Origin: Nitrososphaerota archaeon
GTDB taxonomy: Archaea; Thermoproteota; Nitrososphaeria; Nitrososphaerales; UBA183
Direction of reading: 5' to 3'
Length of the DNA: 64,000 nt
NCBI GenBank assembly: GCA_027886865.1
Contig: JAPCJR010000004.1
Span: 62,001 to 126,000 of the forward strand
The notes under the pieces were generated by a model. It ran no database searches. It was given only the letters and a program-made list of their open reading frames with translations, and was not told the origin of the DNA. Made by a program: the position numbers and the translations under genes. Numbering within the stretch: position 1 is the first letter of the stretch; each line of letters starts with the position of its first letter. Shown piece by piece: positions 1 to 9,131 of the stretch.

Positions 1-2
1 AC

Positions 3-1073
3 TTCATACGAAAGGAACTCAGGGAGAGAGGTTACATGGAGATAAGCAACCCGGCTCTGGCGAACACGGTGCTCTGGCGCGTGAGCGGCCACTCCGAACA
101 CTATAGGGACAACATGTTCCTCACCGAGTTGGGAGATGAGGAGATGGGCCTGAAACCTATGAACTGTCCGTCCAGCTTCCTAGTCTACAGGTCGAGGAAA
201 TGGAGCTTCCGTGACCTTCCCGTGAGATATGCGATATTCGACCCGCTCTATCGGAACGAGCTGAGCGGCGTCGCGTCGGGGCTGTTCAGGGTGAAGATAC
301 TGACGCAAGACGATGCCCACATAATCGCCACCGAGGACCAGGCGGAGAAGGAGGTGTCGGACCTCATCGACCTGCTCGCCAAGATGTACGGGGCGTTCAA
401 GCTCGAGTTCAAGGTGAAGATCTCCACAAAGCCCGACGAGCACATGGGCAGCGACGAGGAGTGGGAGAGGGCCACTGACACTCTCATCAGGGTGGTCAAG
501 GCAAAGGGATTACCCTACGAGATCAAGGAGAAGGAGGGTAACTTCTATGCTCCCAAGATCGACGTGGACATCAAAGATTCGCTCGGCAGGGAGTGGCAAT
601 GCGGGACGATCCAGCTGGACCTGCAGATGCCGAAGCGGTTTAGGCTCGCGTACACAGGTTCCGACGGAAAGGACCACCTGCCAGTCGTGATCCACAGGAC
701 CATCTACGGGTCGCTTGAACGCTTCATCGGGATACTGATCGAGCACTACCAGGGAAAGTTCCCTCTATGGATCGCGCCCGTCCAGGTCCGTGTGCTCTCG
801 GTCTCCGACGAGAGCAGGAGCTACGCTCAACAGGTGCTGGACGGGTTGAAGCGCGCCGGCATAAGAGCGGAAGGCGACCTTGAGAGCGGTACCATCGGAG
901 GAAAGATCAGGAACGCCCAGCTGCAGAAAATACCATTCGCAATAGTCGCGGGGAAGAAGGAAGTAGATAGTCAAACCATATCGGTAAGGAGTAGAGACGG
1001 TAACGTAACGTATGGTGTGAAAGCGGAGGAATTCATCAGTCAACTCAAGAACTTAACGGAGCAGTATCAATAA
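3..1073 (+). CDS. thrS: Threonyl-tRNA synthetase, 3' part (5' end outside window)
   Basis: Charges tRNA(Thr) in the cytoplasm. The gene is already open at the window edge: the frame reads from base 3 without a stop and the residues before the first Met (position 36) fit the class II motif 1 region, so the true start lies upstream. Counting from that Met, the three zinc ligands of ThrRS are visible as C44 (in MNCP), H95 (in TQDDAHI) and H220 (in VVIHRTIYGSLERF, motif 3). Motif 2 is RNELSGVASGLFR at about 73-85. The last 100 residues are the anticodon-binding domain. MNCPSS replaces the usual MNCPGH. The N-terminal editing part is not in the window, so its type is unknown. The 3' end overlaps the converging homing-endonuclease remnant by 29 bases. 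Confidence 0.93.
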   Translation, partial: FIRKELRERGYMEISNPALANTVLWRVSGHSEHYRDNMFLTELGDEEMGLKPMNCPSSFLVYRSRKWSFRDLPVRYAIFDPLYRNELSGVASGLFRVKILTQDDAHIIATEDQAEKEVSDLIDLLAKMYGAFKLEFKVKISTKPDEHMGSDEEWERATDTLIRVVKAKGLPYEIKEKEGNFYAPKIDVDIKDSLGREWQCGTIQLDLQMPKRFRLAYTGSDGKDHLPVVIHRTIYGSLERFIGILIEHYQGKFPLWIAPVQVRVLSVSDESRSYAQQVLDGLKRAGIRAEGDLESGTIGGKIRNAQLQKIPFAIVAGKKEVDSQTISVRSRDGNVTYGVKAEEFISQLKNLTEQYQ

Positions 1074-2283
1074 ACCCGCGAAGCGCGCGTTCTCCCTTCA
1101 CAGTAAGGCGGTACACTCCGCAGCCTCCACGATTCGTCCAAATGAGGGTTGGCTTCGCGACCAAGTGCTGTTTTCTCAATTTGTACAATTGATTACCCAC
1201 CCGAGAGTTAGCGAGTCCTAGGCTTGCGGCGATTTGCCTTCTAGTGCAGTTGCCATTGCTGATTGAACGCAGCACCGGGATTCGAAGGCTCAGCTCCGAT
1301 ATTCTATCTTTACGATATGACCGAAGAACGCTGGTGAGCCGCGCCATTCTTTTGGGATGATAGGGTTTGATTATGTCTGCGAAACGCCTCAGGTTATCTT
1401 GATGGTAAATCGCTAGGCGGAAAATGTTACGGGTGGGTTTCTCCTCGCAGTAAATTCGCGACGCAATGGAGAACGACCGCAAAGCCCTACGGATAGACTT
1501 CAAGTAATCCTCTGAGATGTTAGTTATGGTTATCCGGCGCGTAGTAATGCTGACGCCGCTTCTCTTTCTCCCCGACACGCTACCCTCCGCATCGAACGCC
1601 GCCCTGACCGCGGCTGCGGCGAGGCTTGGCGACTCGAGGACGAAAGCTGGCACGTTCATCTTGGTTTTCTTCCCCAAGGGAATCTTAAAAATTCTGTGCA
1701 AGGTTACGGCCAATAAACGTCAGCGCACCGTAAGGGAATACACACCTTTCTTCCGATACAAGTACATATTCTTCCTGCCAAGTTCCAAACGTCGAAAGAA
1801 CCGGATGACCCGCGAAATTAGCACCTGTTCTTTGTTCACGAACACAATGCACCAAAGGTTTCGTGGTAGGTGGCCATCAAATCGAATCAATTCTGACACA
1901 TAGACAATCTCCTCGTCGATCGGCAGGCTCGGGCCGATCAGGACACGATTTCCGCTGTTTCCTATCCTCATCCTTACCTTGCCCTGAAGCTCAGAGGGGA
2001 TTAGCCAACCGAAGTCGATTAGCACCCTGAAAACCTCGAGCGGCATGGAGCGTTCTCCCCGCCAATACCTGTCGAGATTCCTGCGGCTTTCGTTCGAGCA
2101 GCGCGCGAAAGCCGTTGGATTCAGTCGAAGACGAGGACTAAACTTGACCAAGCTGTCAGCTGGAATGTCTACGAACACGCGCTCTCCGTGCAACTTATCA
2201 AGAAAACCCAGCTTCAGAGGTGAGCTGTCGAGTTGGGCCGAAGAATAGCCCGCGTGATATTCGGATGGCTCGACTTCAGACAT
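1045..2283 (-). pseudogene. LAGLIDADG homing endonuclease interrupted by one in-frame TGA
   Basis: Two adjacent open stretches lie in the same frame, separated only by TGA at 1722-1720, and together match one two-motif LAGLIDADG endonuclease. The first stretch has an N-terminal region with a possible helix-turn-helix (residues about 58-95, counted from a TTG at 2289) and then the first dodecapeptide, VYVSELIRFDGH, at 129-140, followed by an FVNKEQVLI stretch. After the stop the frame continues with IPLGKKTKMNVPAF and the second dodecapeptide, AVRAAFDAEGSV. A small winged-helix-like tail ends it (CTRRQIAASLGLANSRV). Joined, this is about 413 codons. The ATG at 2283 sits about 25 bases after a TTAATAATT element near 2305-2313, so it is probably the start of a leaderless gene. 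The region looks AT-richer than its neighbours, as expected of a mobile gene. It is either decayed or read through. It is free-standing: no intein splicing blocks are seen. Confidence 0.75.
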
Positions 2284-2476
2284 GCACAAACTAGCTAAAT
2301 CGAATTATTAATGACCACTACCTTGGTGTGTGACCCCTAACTAGTCACAGAGAGGACGCGTGGGAATTTTAGGCAGCGGACATCCTCATGGCAAAACTGA
2401 GTTGGAAGGTTGCCATCATTCCGCCCAGAAGGATGCGAAACAGCTTCTCCTCGCCGGTCCTCAAACGGAAGGTTGG

Positions 2477-2878
2477 TTATTTCTTGAGATATTCCGCTAG
2501 AGGGTCCCAGTACGAGGAATGCCAGCCGCTGGTGTAGTCCTCCACCTGCTCTGCGGGGACCTTGGAGTGGACCATCCTGAGCTCCGTCCCACCCTTCTTC
2601 GGCGTCAGCGTAAGCTCCAGCCTCGAACGGGGATAGCCCTTCGGCCACGCGGTGGTCTCCCACTCCTGCACGATCTTCTTGTCCTTGACGAGCTCCAGGT
2701 TCTTCCCCGAGATGTATCCATCCCAGGCGTTGAACTCGGCGCCCACCTTCGCGTTGGTGGTGGCGGGGGAACCGGTGAACTTGGAGTGCTTCTTCGGGTC
2801 CAGCAGGGCATCGTAGACCTCGGCGGGCGAGGCCTTGAAGAAGACCGTCTGCTCTATCGTACCGAATTTCTGAGCCAA
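2477..2878 (-). CDS. SRPBCC / AHSA1-like domain protein
   Basis: A small START-like (Bet v 1 fold) protein of the Aha1/AHSA1 group, made almost entirely of one hydrophobic-pocket domain. The opening strand and helix (VFFKASPAEVYDALLDP), the FTG stretch, the AWDGYISGKN segment, the QEWETTAWPKGYPRSR strand and the final long helix (GWHSSYWDPLAEYL) follow the family order. Homologues act as Hsp90 ATPase activators or bind small ligands; no Hsp90 gene is seen here, so the role is open. An in-frame GTG at 2896 would lie upstream of the transcription start predicted from the AGATAAATAG element at 2905-2914, so the TTG at 2878 is preferred. It stands alone, 52 bases before the deacetylase gene end. 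Confidence 0.8.
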   Translation of the reverse strand: MAQKFGTIEQTVFFKASPAEVYDALLDPKKHSKFTGSPATTNAKVGAEFNAWDGYISGKNLELVKDKKIVQEWETTAWPKGYPRSRLELTLTPKKGGTELRMVHSKVPAEQVEDYTSGWHSSYWDPLAEYLKK

Positions 2879-2930
2879 GTCGAAGGTGAGCGTCACGCCG
2901 CCGTCTATTTATCTTTCGGGCGTGAAGAGA

Positions 2931-3824
2931 TTAGATCGTCGGCTCGACGGTCTCGACCCAGTAGCGCGCGATCTCCTCCCTCGTCGCTATCCAGACGTCG
3001 TCGAAACTCCTCACGTACTCGAGGAATTTGCGGAGCGCGACTATCCTCCCGGGCCGCCCCGTCACCCTCGTGTGCAGGCCGACCGACATCATCTTGGAGC
3101 TCGACTTGGCCTCCTCCCGCAGGACGTCGAAGGAGTCCTTCATGTAGACGAAAAAGTCCGAGGAGTTGCTGAACCTGTGCATCGGCGACTGGAAGTGGAA
3201 GTCGTTGACGTCCGGGGTGTATGGGACGATGAGTATCCCTCCGGGGGCGGCCCTGTAGGGCACGTCGTCGCTGTAGGAGTCGGAGTCGTAGATGAAGTTC
3301 CCCAGCTCCTGGACGATCTTCAGAGTGTTGGTGCTGGGCTCCCGCGCGTAGAACCCCACCGGCTTCTTCCCCGTGAGCTCCTCTATGATGGCCACCGACT
3401 TTGCTATGGCGGCCTTCTCCTCGTCGTAGGTGTAACGGAAGTGCTCGGTCCACGTCAGGCCGTGGTCGCAGATCTCGTGGCCCGCCTTGACGATGGCATC
3501 GGCGGCGGCCTTGTTCGCCTGCAGCGATACGGCCGTAGCGCAGAACGTCGCCCTGGCGTCGAACTTCTTGAACGTGCTCAGGAGCCTCCAGACCCCGACG
3601 CGCGAGCCGTACTCGTAGCTGCTCTCGTTGCCGACGTCCCTGACCTTGATGTCGACCGGGAGGAACTCGCCGACCCCCTCCACGAGCCCGTCCGTCGCCA
3701 CCGAGTGCTCCGACCCCTCCTCGAAGTTCACCACCAGCGAGAGGGCCAGCCGCTTCCCCCCGGGCCACGAGAAGTGCATGCGCTTGTTCCCATACCCAAA
3801 GAGGTCGCGTCCAGGTTCTGACAA
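2931..3824 (-). CDS. Polysaccharide deacetylase family protein, PuuE-type allantoinase-like
   Basis: A single NodB-fold metal hydrolase of 297 residues acting on a C-N bond. The sequence shows NFEEGSEHS near the N-terminus, ATFCATAVSL (strand 2 region), GHEICDHGLTW as the metal-binding His motif, GFYAREPSTNT, and LHTRVTGRPGR near the C-terminus. This set is typical of the metal-light PuuE/allantoinase branch rather than of chitin deacetylases, and there is no signal peptide, so it acts inside the cell. The substrate could be allantoin, another cyclic amide or an acetylated polyamine. The start is TTG at 3824, about 25 bases after TCTTATCAC (about 3848-3856), suggesting a leaderless transcript. 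It lies 62 bases after the start side of the next gene's end (polB ends at 3887). A second member of the family is at 46093-46884. Confidence 0.8.
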   Translation of the reverse strand: MSEPGRDLFGYGNKRMHFSWPGGKRLALSLVVNFEEGSEHSVATDGLVEGVGEFLPVDIKVRDVGNESSYEYGSRVGVWRLLSTFKKFDARATFCATAVSLQANKAAADAIVKAGHEICDHGLTWTEHFRYTYDEEKAAIAKSVAIIEELTGKKPVGFYAREPSTNTLKIVQELGNFIYDSDSYSDDVPYRAAPGGILIVPYTPDVNDFHFQSPMHRFSNSSDFFVYMKDSFDVLREEAKSSSKMMSVGLHTRVTGRPGRIVALRKFLEYVRSFDDVWIATREEIARYWVETVEPTI

Positions 3825-3886
3825 GTTGCCACCGCTCCGAGTGGGGGATGTGATAAGACTTCTGTCCGGGCTCAGCTCGGTTGGGC

Positions 3887-6800
3887 TCAGGACCAGAACG
3901 CGTCGAGCGTCGTGCTGCCCATTATCTCGTCGAAGCTGAAGCCCAGCGCGTCGAGCATCTGGTCGAACATCGCGCTGGCGTACTCTAGGTACTTGTCGGC
4001 GTCTATCTCGTCCACCCTCGCGAGGCTGACCGGCTTCACGTTGGGGGGCGTCTTGGTCTTCACGTACGAGATAATCTCCCCCGCCTTGACCTCCTTCCCG
4101 GTGTCCTGGAGAAGCTTCGCGGCGCGGACGTGCTGCGGCGTCGTCCCGGAGTAGCCCGTGATGGCCTTGCCGATCATCACGTTGAAGGCGAGCTCGTTCA
4201 TGGGTATCTCCTTGTTCCTCAGCCTAGAGACGGTCTGCGTGAGCAGCGTCTTGATCTCCTTGCGTGCGCGTTCGAAGTCCTCGGTGGCGTAGACCGTCCC
4301 CAGGATGTCCAGAGACTGGTAGAAGGCCTTCTTGAGGAACTCGGGTGTCTGGCTCTTTTTGCCAGTCAAACCTTTGATGTCCGCGGTCCCGTCCTGGAGC
4401 ACACCGAAGTAGTTCTTCTTCCTCTCGCTGAAGGCCACGTAGCGGTACGACTTGTCGATCTCGAGCTCCACGCCTAGCTCCCCTTCGGCCCAGGTGATGA
4501 CCCGGGATATCTTTTCGCGGTCGGGGTTCTCGATAAAAAGCGAATCTGTGTTCTTCAGGACTATGCTTCCGCATGAATCAACAAAAGTGTGGAAGTCCTC
4601 GACAGAGAGGTCGTACACGTATCCATCGTATGGCTCGTTCTCCACTTTGGGATGTCTCTTCGTTTCGTTATAGGCGGCGCAGGTCGCGATAGAATAGGTC
4701 TGCTTGCTCGGCCTATACCCGATGGAATGGTTGATCCGAAGCTGAAGGAGGAGAGTTGAAAGGCCGCTGATCAATCCGAGCGACTTGCTTTCGTACCTGA
4801 AGTTCCGCGTCCTGTATTCATCACTGTAAGCGTCGCCAAACACCCTCGACCCATCCCCCTTGATCATGTTCTCCAACAGGAGGAACTTGTACTCATCCGG
4901 AACATGGAAGATGAACTCAGGTAGCAGCTTGCCGCTGCTCTTCTGTCCGCAGAAGGCTTTGAAGAAGACGGCAGAGACGCGGTTCATCATCTGCAGCTTG
5001 TGCGTCCGGTCTTGGTAGCTGATATTCAGAACTTGTCCCGACGATGACCGATAACTGAGGTCCCTTATCCCAGGATTGGATTGCACGATAGAGGCAGTCG
5101 CGCTGCTGAAGAGTTGATAGTAGTCTTCTTGCAGCTTCTTGAGCCACGCGGTATCTGAGTTTGCGATCGACGCGCCCAAGCGAGACGAGGTCGTCTCAGG
5201 GGTACTCGAACTCCCTTCGGCGATATAGGCACCAAGAAGTTCTACAAGGGCCTTGAACTCAGGTGACCCGACCGAGACGAACCTCCTGAGCTTGACAGGT
5301 CGCTTTCTGTTTGTCCAGAGGAACCACACGGAGTCGTCGTCGCAATGGGCTTCCATCGTCTTCCACCTTCCCTTGTAACGTGTCTTGTAGCTGACGCGGC
5401 GAAGCACATCGAAGAGGTCGATCGTCTCAATGGGTCGAACCTCAGGAATGGAGGCAACTCGCAGCAGATGTTTGTCGCCTAGCTCATTTGGCTTCGCAAG
5501 GACTGGGCCTGCGCTCCCAGCTGCGACCAAGGAATGGTCCTCCGTAACCCTCGTCGCTCCGAATTTGTCCCTCACTCGGTAGATCGTCTTGTCGGCCTTG
5601 TGCCTGATCACGGCTTTGACCTCCTTCCACTGCACGTCGCCATCCGCTGGATTGAAGCTCAGCGCCTTCCACCCTGTCGGATGAGCCTCCTCTTTTCCGT
5701 CGTTCCTGTGATGCACTTCGTCGAAGCGGAGAAAGAAATTCTCGATAGGCTCTATTCTGACCATCCCGTCTGGGTCAAGGAGGGTTATGTAACGCTCGCC
5801 CGTAACGCTGTCGGAGTAGATTACGGAGATGCCTTCCTGCCCGCACTTCTCAATGGTCTTCGTGATTGCATATCTCCCGAGGGCCGCAGTGGCCTCCGCG
5901 ACCGGAAGGCAGTACAACGCGAACGTCTCGAACCCCATCACTCCATAGGACTGGCCAACCGGCACAAATCGGCCGTCTCGGCCCGCCAGGACTGTGTGGT
6001 TGCGCTCAGTCGTAACGCAGTATACATTTCCTTCGTATGGGACTTTCTTTACGTATCGATGTTTGGCGCTGCCCGACCACGTCAGCTTTGAGCTTGCATT
6101 AGTGAAGACAACCCTGTAGATACGGTCCTTCTTGTCATACTTGATCTTGGTCCTTGCTCCGAGAAGGCTGAGCAGGACGACCATCTCCTTGGCGAGCTCC
6201 AGGCTCGTGGTGGAATACCTCTTTTCTCTCTTGGAACCGTCGCCCTTGTAACATGACGTGACGAACGATTCGATTAGGTCCCTCGAACCAAAGACAAATT
6301 CGGGCACACGCTTGGACGCTGCGACGTGTTCCGACGTCTCTTCCGAGTAGCAGTTCTTGAGCATCCAACGATGAATTATTCTGTTAGAGACCCTGTAGTA
6401 CTTCTTGCCTCCAGAGTCAGAGCCGTAGCGCAGCCCGAGCCGGTCGAGGAGCAGCTGTATCTCGGCCCTATATGACATCCCCAGCGAGTTACCTTTGCCG
6501 AAGCTCTGCGTGATCACGACGCCCGTACTCCGACCGCGATAATGGCCGGTGGAGTAGTGCCTTGACTCGGTCGCAATCAGGTTACCTTCTGAGACGAACC
6601 ATCCGCACAGGGAGGCGAAATCGGGGGCAGAGTACCTGACGGGGACCTTGGAGGACTTGTTGACACCCACGAGCACTGACCCTCCACTCCGCTCGATCGA
6701 GTCCACGTCGTCTTCGGTCAGCCTTGAAGTGGGCAGGCGATAATGCGAACCGATGGAAGGGTCGATCTTGCTCCGATTCTTATTGACGTCGCCGAACTCC

Positions 6801-9007
6801 CTGACCTTCCGTCTTATGTCCTGAGGGAGTCTTCCGAATAGAGCGGAGAGCCGCTCTCCACGTCCTGGGAAGATGTCGGCCACTGCGTCCAGTTCCTTAG
6901 CGGTATCCAGCAGAGAAATTCGAGCCGGCGAGGAGGACCTGCTGACCCCATCCTTTACCCTCGGGATAGCCATGTTCGTCCTGCTGAAAACCTCCTCCGC
7001 GGTTCTGAATATCGTGCCGGTCTTGGATCCCACTCTGTTATCCTTCACGAGGAACCTGTGGTTGGGGGTGACCATCAGGTCTACGAACCTCCGATCCTTG
7101 AAATGATACAACTCCCCTGAATAGGGAAATTGCTGGACCTCCACGACGGTATCGATCTCAGTCACCATGGTCTCTGGGTTTACGTTTACGACCTTGTCTC
7201 CGACGCGGAGATCCCGTACGTTCCGGATTCCTTCGGGCGTGACCACGCTCGTGTCAGGTGTAAAGCATGCGTTTAGAATCACCTTTAGGCCCTGAGATAC
7301 AACTGCGGAAAGTTCGGCCTCTTCCCTGGATATCGATTTGTCCTTCGCCAGCTGCTTGTAATGGCTCACTCTGAGGTCGCGGAGTGAGCCGACCACGAGG
7401 CTCTCGATCCCGCTGCGCTTGCTGCACCTCCAGCTTTCTGTGTCCGGGATCTTGTTCACCCGGCACTCCTCGTGAGGGCAGTTGACCGTCTCGTAGGAGA
7501 GGTTGTAGACCTTGATGATGCTGGGGTACAGACTGGCAAAGTCCAGCACGGAGACGCCGAAGTGTATCCCGGGCTTGGGCTCGATTACGAGCCCCCCTTT
7601 GTACTTCTTGCCCTTGATGATGGCCTCCGAGGACGCCCCGCCCTTGAGCGCGAGCTCGTTCTGCCTCGGGATTATCGCGTTCATCTGCCGGTGCTCGTAG
7701 AAGAGCATGCTCCTGATCCAGTTGGAGACGCCGAGGCGGGCGGCGTCGTTCATCGGCATCTTGGCGATGCGGGCGATGATGAGGAGGATCTTCATCATCA
7801 TGGACGAGTTGATGCTGGTGAGCTCGTAGGTGAGCTGGGAGTCGTTCAGGCAGTAGTTCGAGAGCTCCAGGAGGGGGAGGTCCGCCACGTTCCCCTCGAA
7901 CTCTATCTTCGACTTGCCGAGGATGGCCTCCGAGATGCCGTTGAGCGTGTGCTCGGTGTACTTGTTGCTGTACACGTACACCTGGATGGACCGGTTGTTG
8001 AAGAACCGGTATAGGTCGATGTGCACGCCGTGCTTGAGCGAGGCCTCCTGGCGCATCAGGTAGATCGGTATCTCGTCGTCGGTGATGCCGAGCCTCTCCG
8101 CTCTATGGACGAGGTATCTGAGGTCGAAGTCGTCGCCGTTGAAGGTTATCAGGAACGGGTACTCCATCATCTTCGAGAAGACACCCCTAAGCATGGACAC
8201 CTCGTCGGCGAAGACCACTGGCTTGTAGCTGGTGACTGCGCCGTGCAGCGACGTGTCACCCTCTTTCGCCACGACATAGGACAGGGACTCGACATCGTTG
8301 TGGAAGGACACGGCGATGACCTCGCGGTCCGCCTTCTCCGGGTCCGGGATCCTGCCCTCCTCGTTGGCGACCTCGATGTCCGTCGCGATCCGCTTGAACG
8401 AGCAGAGAGGCTGACCGAGCAGGTCGGCCCACTCCCGGATGAACTTGGACTGCTCGCCGGAGTTCTTGGAGAGTATCTGGTTGAGCGACCGGGTTACCGT
8501 CTCCGCGACCTCCTTCTCTACTGGCACGACGTTCCCCTGCCTTATCGAGTAGTACGTGCCTACCCTGAGGCCCCGGTCGTAGACGTAATTCTCATAATAC
8601 TTGATGTCGGCCTCCCACGCGTCTATCTGGTCGCGGATACTGTTGCCCGAGGGGCCACCGCCGATCGCGAGCGGGTCGGTGGTTGTTATCTTCCTGACCA
8701 TCATGCGCGAATCCGAGAGGAGGTCGAACTTCTGCACCTCCTCTATCGCGATCACGTCCTTCCTTGACCTGATCGGCCCGAGTCTGTCCATCGGCAGTTT
8801 TGTGTAACAGTACGGTTTATGGCCGGTGTTGTCCTCCCACCTTACCACTCTGTCTCGCTTCGGGTCGTAGAACTTGAGCACGGCCACGCGCTTGTCTCCG
8901 TCGTAGGTCGCGGAGACGAGGAGGCCCTCCTCGAGGTCCGTGGCGGGGACGAGAAGCTCGGCCAGCTTCTCACGCAGGTTGTCGGTGGACTCTGTGCTCT
9001 GTGACAA
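3887..9007 (-). CDS. polB: Family B DNA polymerase precursor with two inteins
   Basis: Replicative/repair DNA polymerase; the 1706-residue precursor would give an 847-residue mature enzyme after two splicing events. Exonuclease motifs are DIEVANEEG (D210, E212), FNGDDFDLRYL (288-299) and YCLNDSQLTYEL (385-396). Polymerase motif A is LDFASLYPSII (488-498), motif B is KVILNA joined to SYGVMG after intein 1 removal, and motif C is YSD joined to TDS after intein 2 removal. All catalytic acids are present, so the mature enzyme should be active in proofreading and synthesis. The start is TTG at 9007 with a GGGAG-like element about 9 bases before it; no better start is in frame. It faces the small membrane gene at 9131 across a shared promoter region. 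Loss of either intein's splicing would inactivate the protein because both sit in active-site motifs. Confidence 0.95.
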   Translation of the reverse strand: MSQSTESTDNLREKLAELLVPATDLEEGLLVSATYDGDKRVAVLKFYDPKRDRVVRWEDNTGHKPYCYTKLPMDRLGPIRSRKDVIAIEEVQKFDLLSDSRMMVRKITTTDPLAIGGGPSGNSIRDQIDAWEADIKYYENYVYDRGLRVGTYYSIRQGNVVPVEKEVAETVTRSLNQILSKNSGEQSKFIREWADLLGQPLCSFKRIATDIEVANEEGRIPDPEKADREVIAVSFHNDVESLSYVVAKEGDTSLHGAVTSYKPVVFADEVSMLRGVFSKMMEYPFLITFNGDDFDLRYLVHRAERLGITDDEIPIYLMRQEASLKHGVHIDLYRFFNNRSIQVYVYSNKYTEHTLNGISEAILGKSKIEFEGNVADLPLLELSNYCLNDSQLTYELTSINSSMMMKILLIIARIAKMPMNDAARLGVSNWIRSMLFYEHRQMNAIIPRQNELALKGGASSEAIIKGKKYKGGLVIEPKPGIHFGVSVLDFASLYPSIIKVYNLSYETVNCPHEECRVNKIPDTESWRCSKRSGIESLVVGSLRDLRVSHYKQLAKDKSISREEAELSAVVSQGLKVILNACFTPDTSVVTPEGIRNVRDLRVGDKVVNVNPETMVTEIDTVVEVQQFPYSGELYHFKDRRFVDLMVTPNHRFLVKDNRVGSKTGTIFRTAEEVFSRTNMAIPRVKDGVSRSSSPARISLLDTAKELDAVADIFPGRGERLSALFGRLPQDIRRKVREFGDVNKNRSKIDPSIGSHYRLPTSRLTEDDVDSIERSGGSVLVGVNKSSKVPVRYSAPDFASLCGWFVSEGNLIATESRHYSTGHYRGRSTGVVITQSFGKGNSLGMSYRAEIQLLLDRLGLRYGSDSGGKKYYRVSNRIIHRWMLKNCYSEETSEHVAASKRVPEFVFGSRDLIESFVTSCYKGDGSKREKRYSTTSLELAKEMVVLLSLLGARTKIKYDKKDRIYRVVFTNASSKLTWSGSAKHRYVKKVPYEGNVYCVTTERNHTVLAGRDGRFVPVGQSYGVMGFETFALYCLPVAEATAALGRYAITKTIEKCGQEGISVIYSDSVTGERYITLLDPDGMVRIEPIENFFLRFDEVHHRNDGKEEAHPTGWKALSFNPADGDVQWKEVKAVIRHKADKTIYRVRDKFGATRVTEDHSLVAAGSAGPVLAKPNELGDKHLLRVASIPEVRPIETIDLFDVLRRVSYKTRYKGRWKTMEAHCDDDSVWFLWTNRKRPVKLRRFVSVGSPEFKALVELLGAYIAEGSSSTPETTSSRLGASIANSDTAWLKKLQEDYYQLFSSATASIVQSNPGIRDLSYRSSSGQVLNISYQDRTHKLQMMNRVSAVFFKAFCGQKSSGKLLPEFIFHVPDEYKFLLLENMIKGDGSRVFGDAYSDEYRTRNFRYESKSLGLISGLSTLLLQLRINHSIGYRPSKQTYSIATCAAYNETKRHPKVENEPYDGYVYDLSVEDFHTFVDSCGSIVLKNTDSLFIENPDREKISRVITWAEGELGVELEIDKSYRYVAFSERKKNYFGVLQDGTADIKGLTGKKSQTPEFLKKAFYQSLDILGTVYATEDFERARKEIKTLLTQTVSRLRNKEIPMNELAFNVMIGKAITGYSGTTPQHVRAAKLLQDTGKEVKAGEIISYVKTKTPPNVKPVSLARVDEIDADKYLEYASAMFDQMLDALGFSFDEIMGSTTLDAFWS
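4550..5809 (-). other. Intein 2 in polB (motif C site), with LAGLIDADG endonuclease
   Basis: In-frame insertion of 420 residues (precursor residues 1067-1486) between VIYSD and TDSLF, which splits the polymerase catalytic YxDTDS motif (Pol-c site). The first residue is Ser (SVTGERYITLLD), as in other inteins at this site. Block B is RVTEDHSLV (1153-1161). The C-terminal splicing region is GYVYDLSVEDFHTFV and ends IVLKN before Thr, so the penultimate His is replaced by Lys while the cyclising Asn is kept. Endonuclease motifs are LLGAYIAEGS (1257-1266) and LLENMIKGDGS (1377-1387). Splicing must restore YSDTDS for the polymerase to work. Confidence 0.92.
5951..7267 (-). other. Intein 1 in polB (motif B site), with LAGLIDADG endonuclease
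   Basis: In-frame insertion of 439 residues (precursor residues 581-1019) between ILNA and SYGVMG, the family B motif B site (called Pol-b in intein nomenclature). It begins with Cys (CFTPDTSVVTPEG, block A), has block B as MVTPNHRFLV (645-654), and ends with NVYCVTTERNHTVLAG (block F) and VPVGQ followed by Ser. The last residue is Gln rather than Asn and the usual penultimate His is Gly; this ending is known from some archaeal inteins and they splice. The endonuclease dodecapeptides are LCGWFVSEGN (about 800-809) and FVTSCYKGDGSK (about 915-926), both with their acidic residues, so the endonuclease may be active. Confidence 0.92.
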
Positions 9008-9098
9008 GATGATATCTCCCTGAGGACTTTATCCGAGCCCCCTCATGGGGATTTATACGTTCGCGGCCTCGAAGCGACGCGCGGCCGCCCGGAACCAC

Positions 9099-9131
9099 AT
9101 TTATATCCGCTGGGATTTTCGGCTGACGTCG
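9099..9131 (+). promoter_or_regulatory. TATA element of a leaderless promoter
   Basis: The element ATTTATATCC is centred near 9103, and the GTG start of the membrane gene follows at 9131. The 27-base spacing is the usual archaeal TATA-to-start distance, so the transcript would begin at the start codon. On the other strand, TATAAAT near 9050-9057 could serve polB. Confidence 0.6.

Noticed and set aside
1045..2283. The split endonuclease as a split intein in thrS
   Set aside because: It lies on the opposite strand and has no splicing blocks, and thrS is continuous across its catalytic motifs
2369..2464. A 31-codon open stretch on the minus strand just after the SRPBCC gene
   Set aside because: Starts with TTG, has no homologue pattern that can be named, no ribosome binding site, and short length makes chance likely
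2886..3821. Long open frames on the plus strand opposite the deacetylase gene
   Set aside because: They are antisense shadows of a GC-rich gene, with Arg/Pro-rich nonsense composition and no motif
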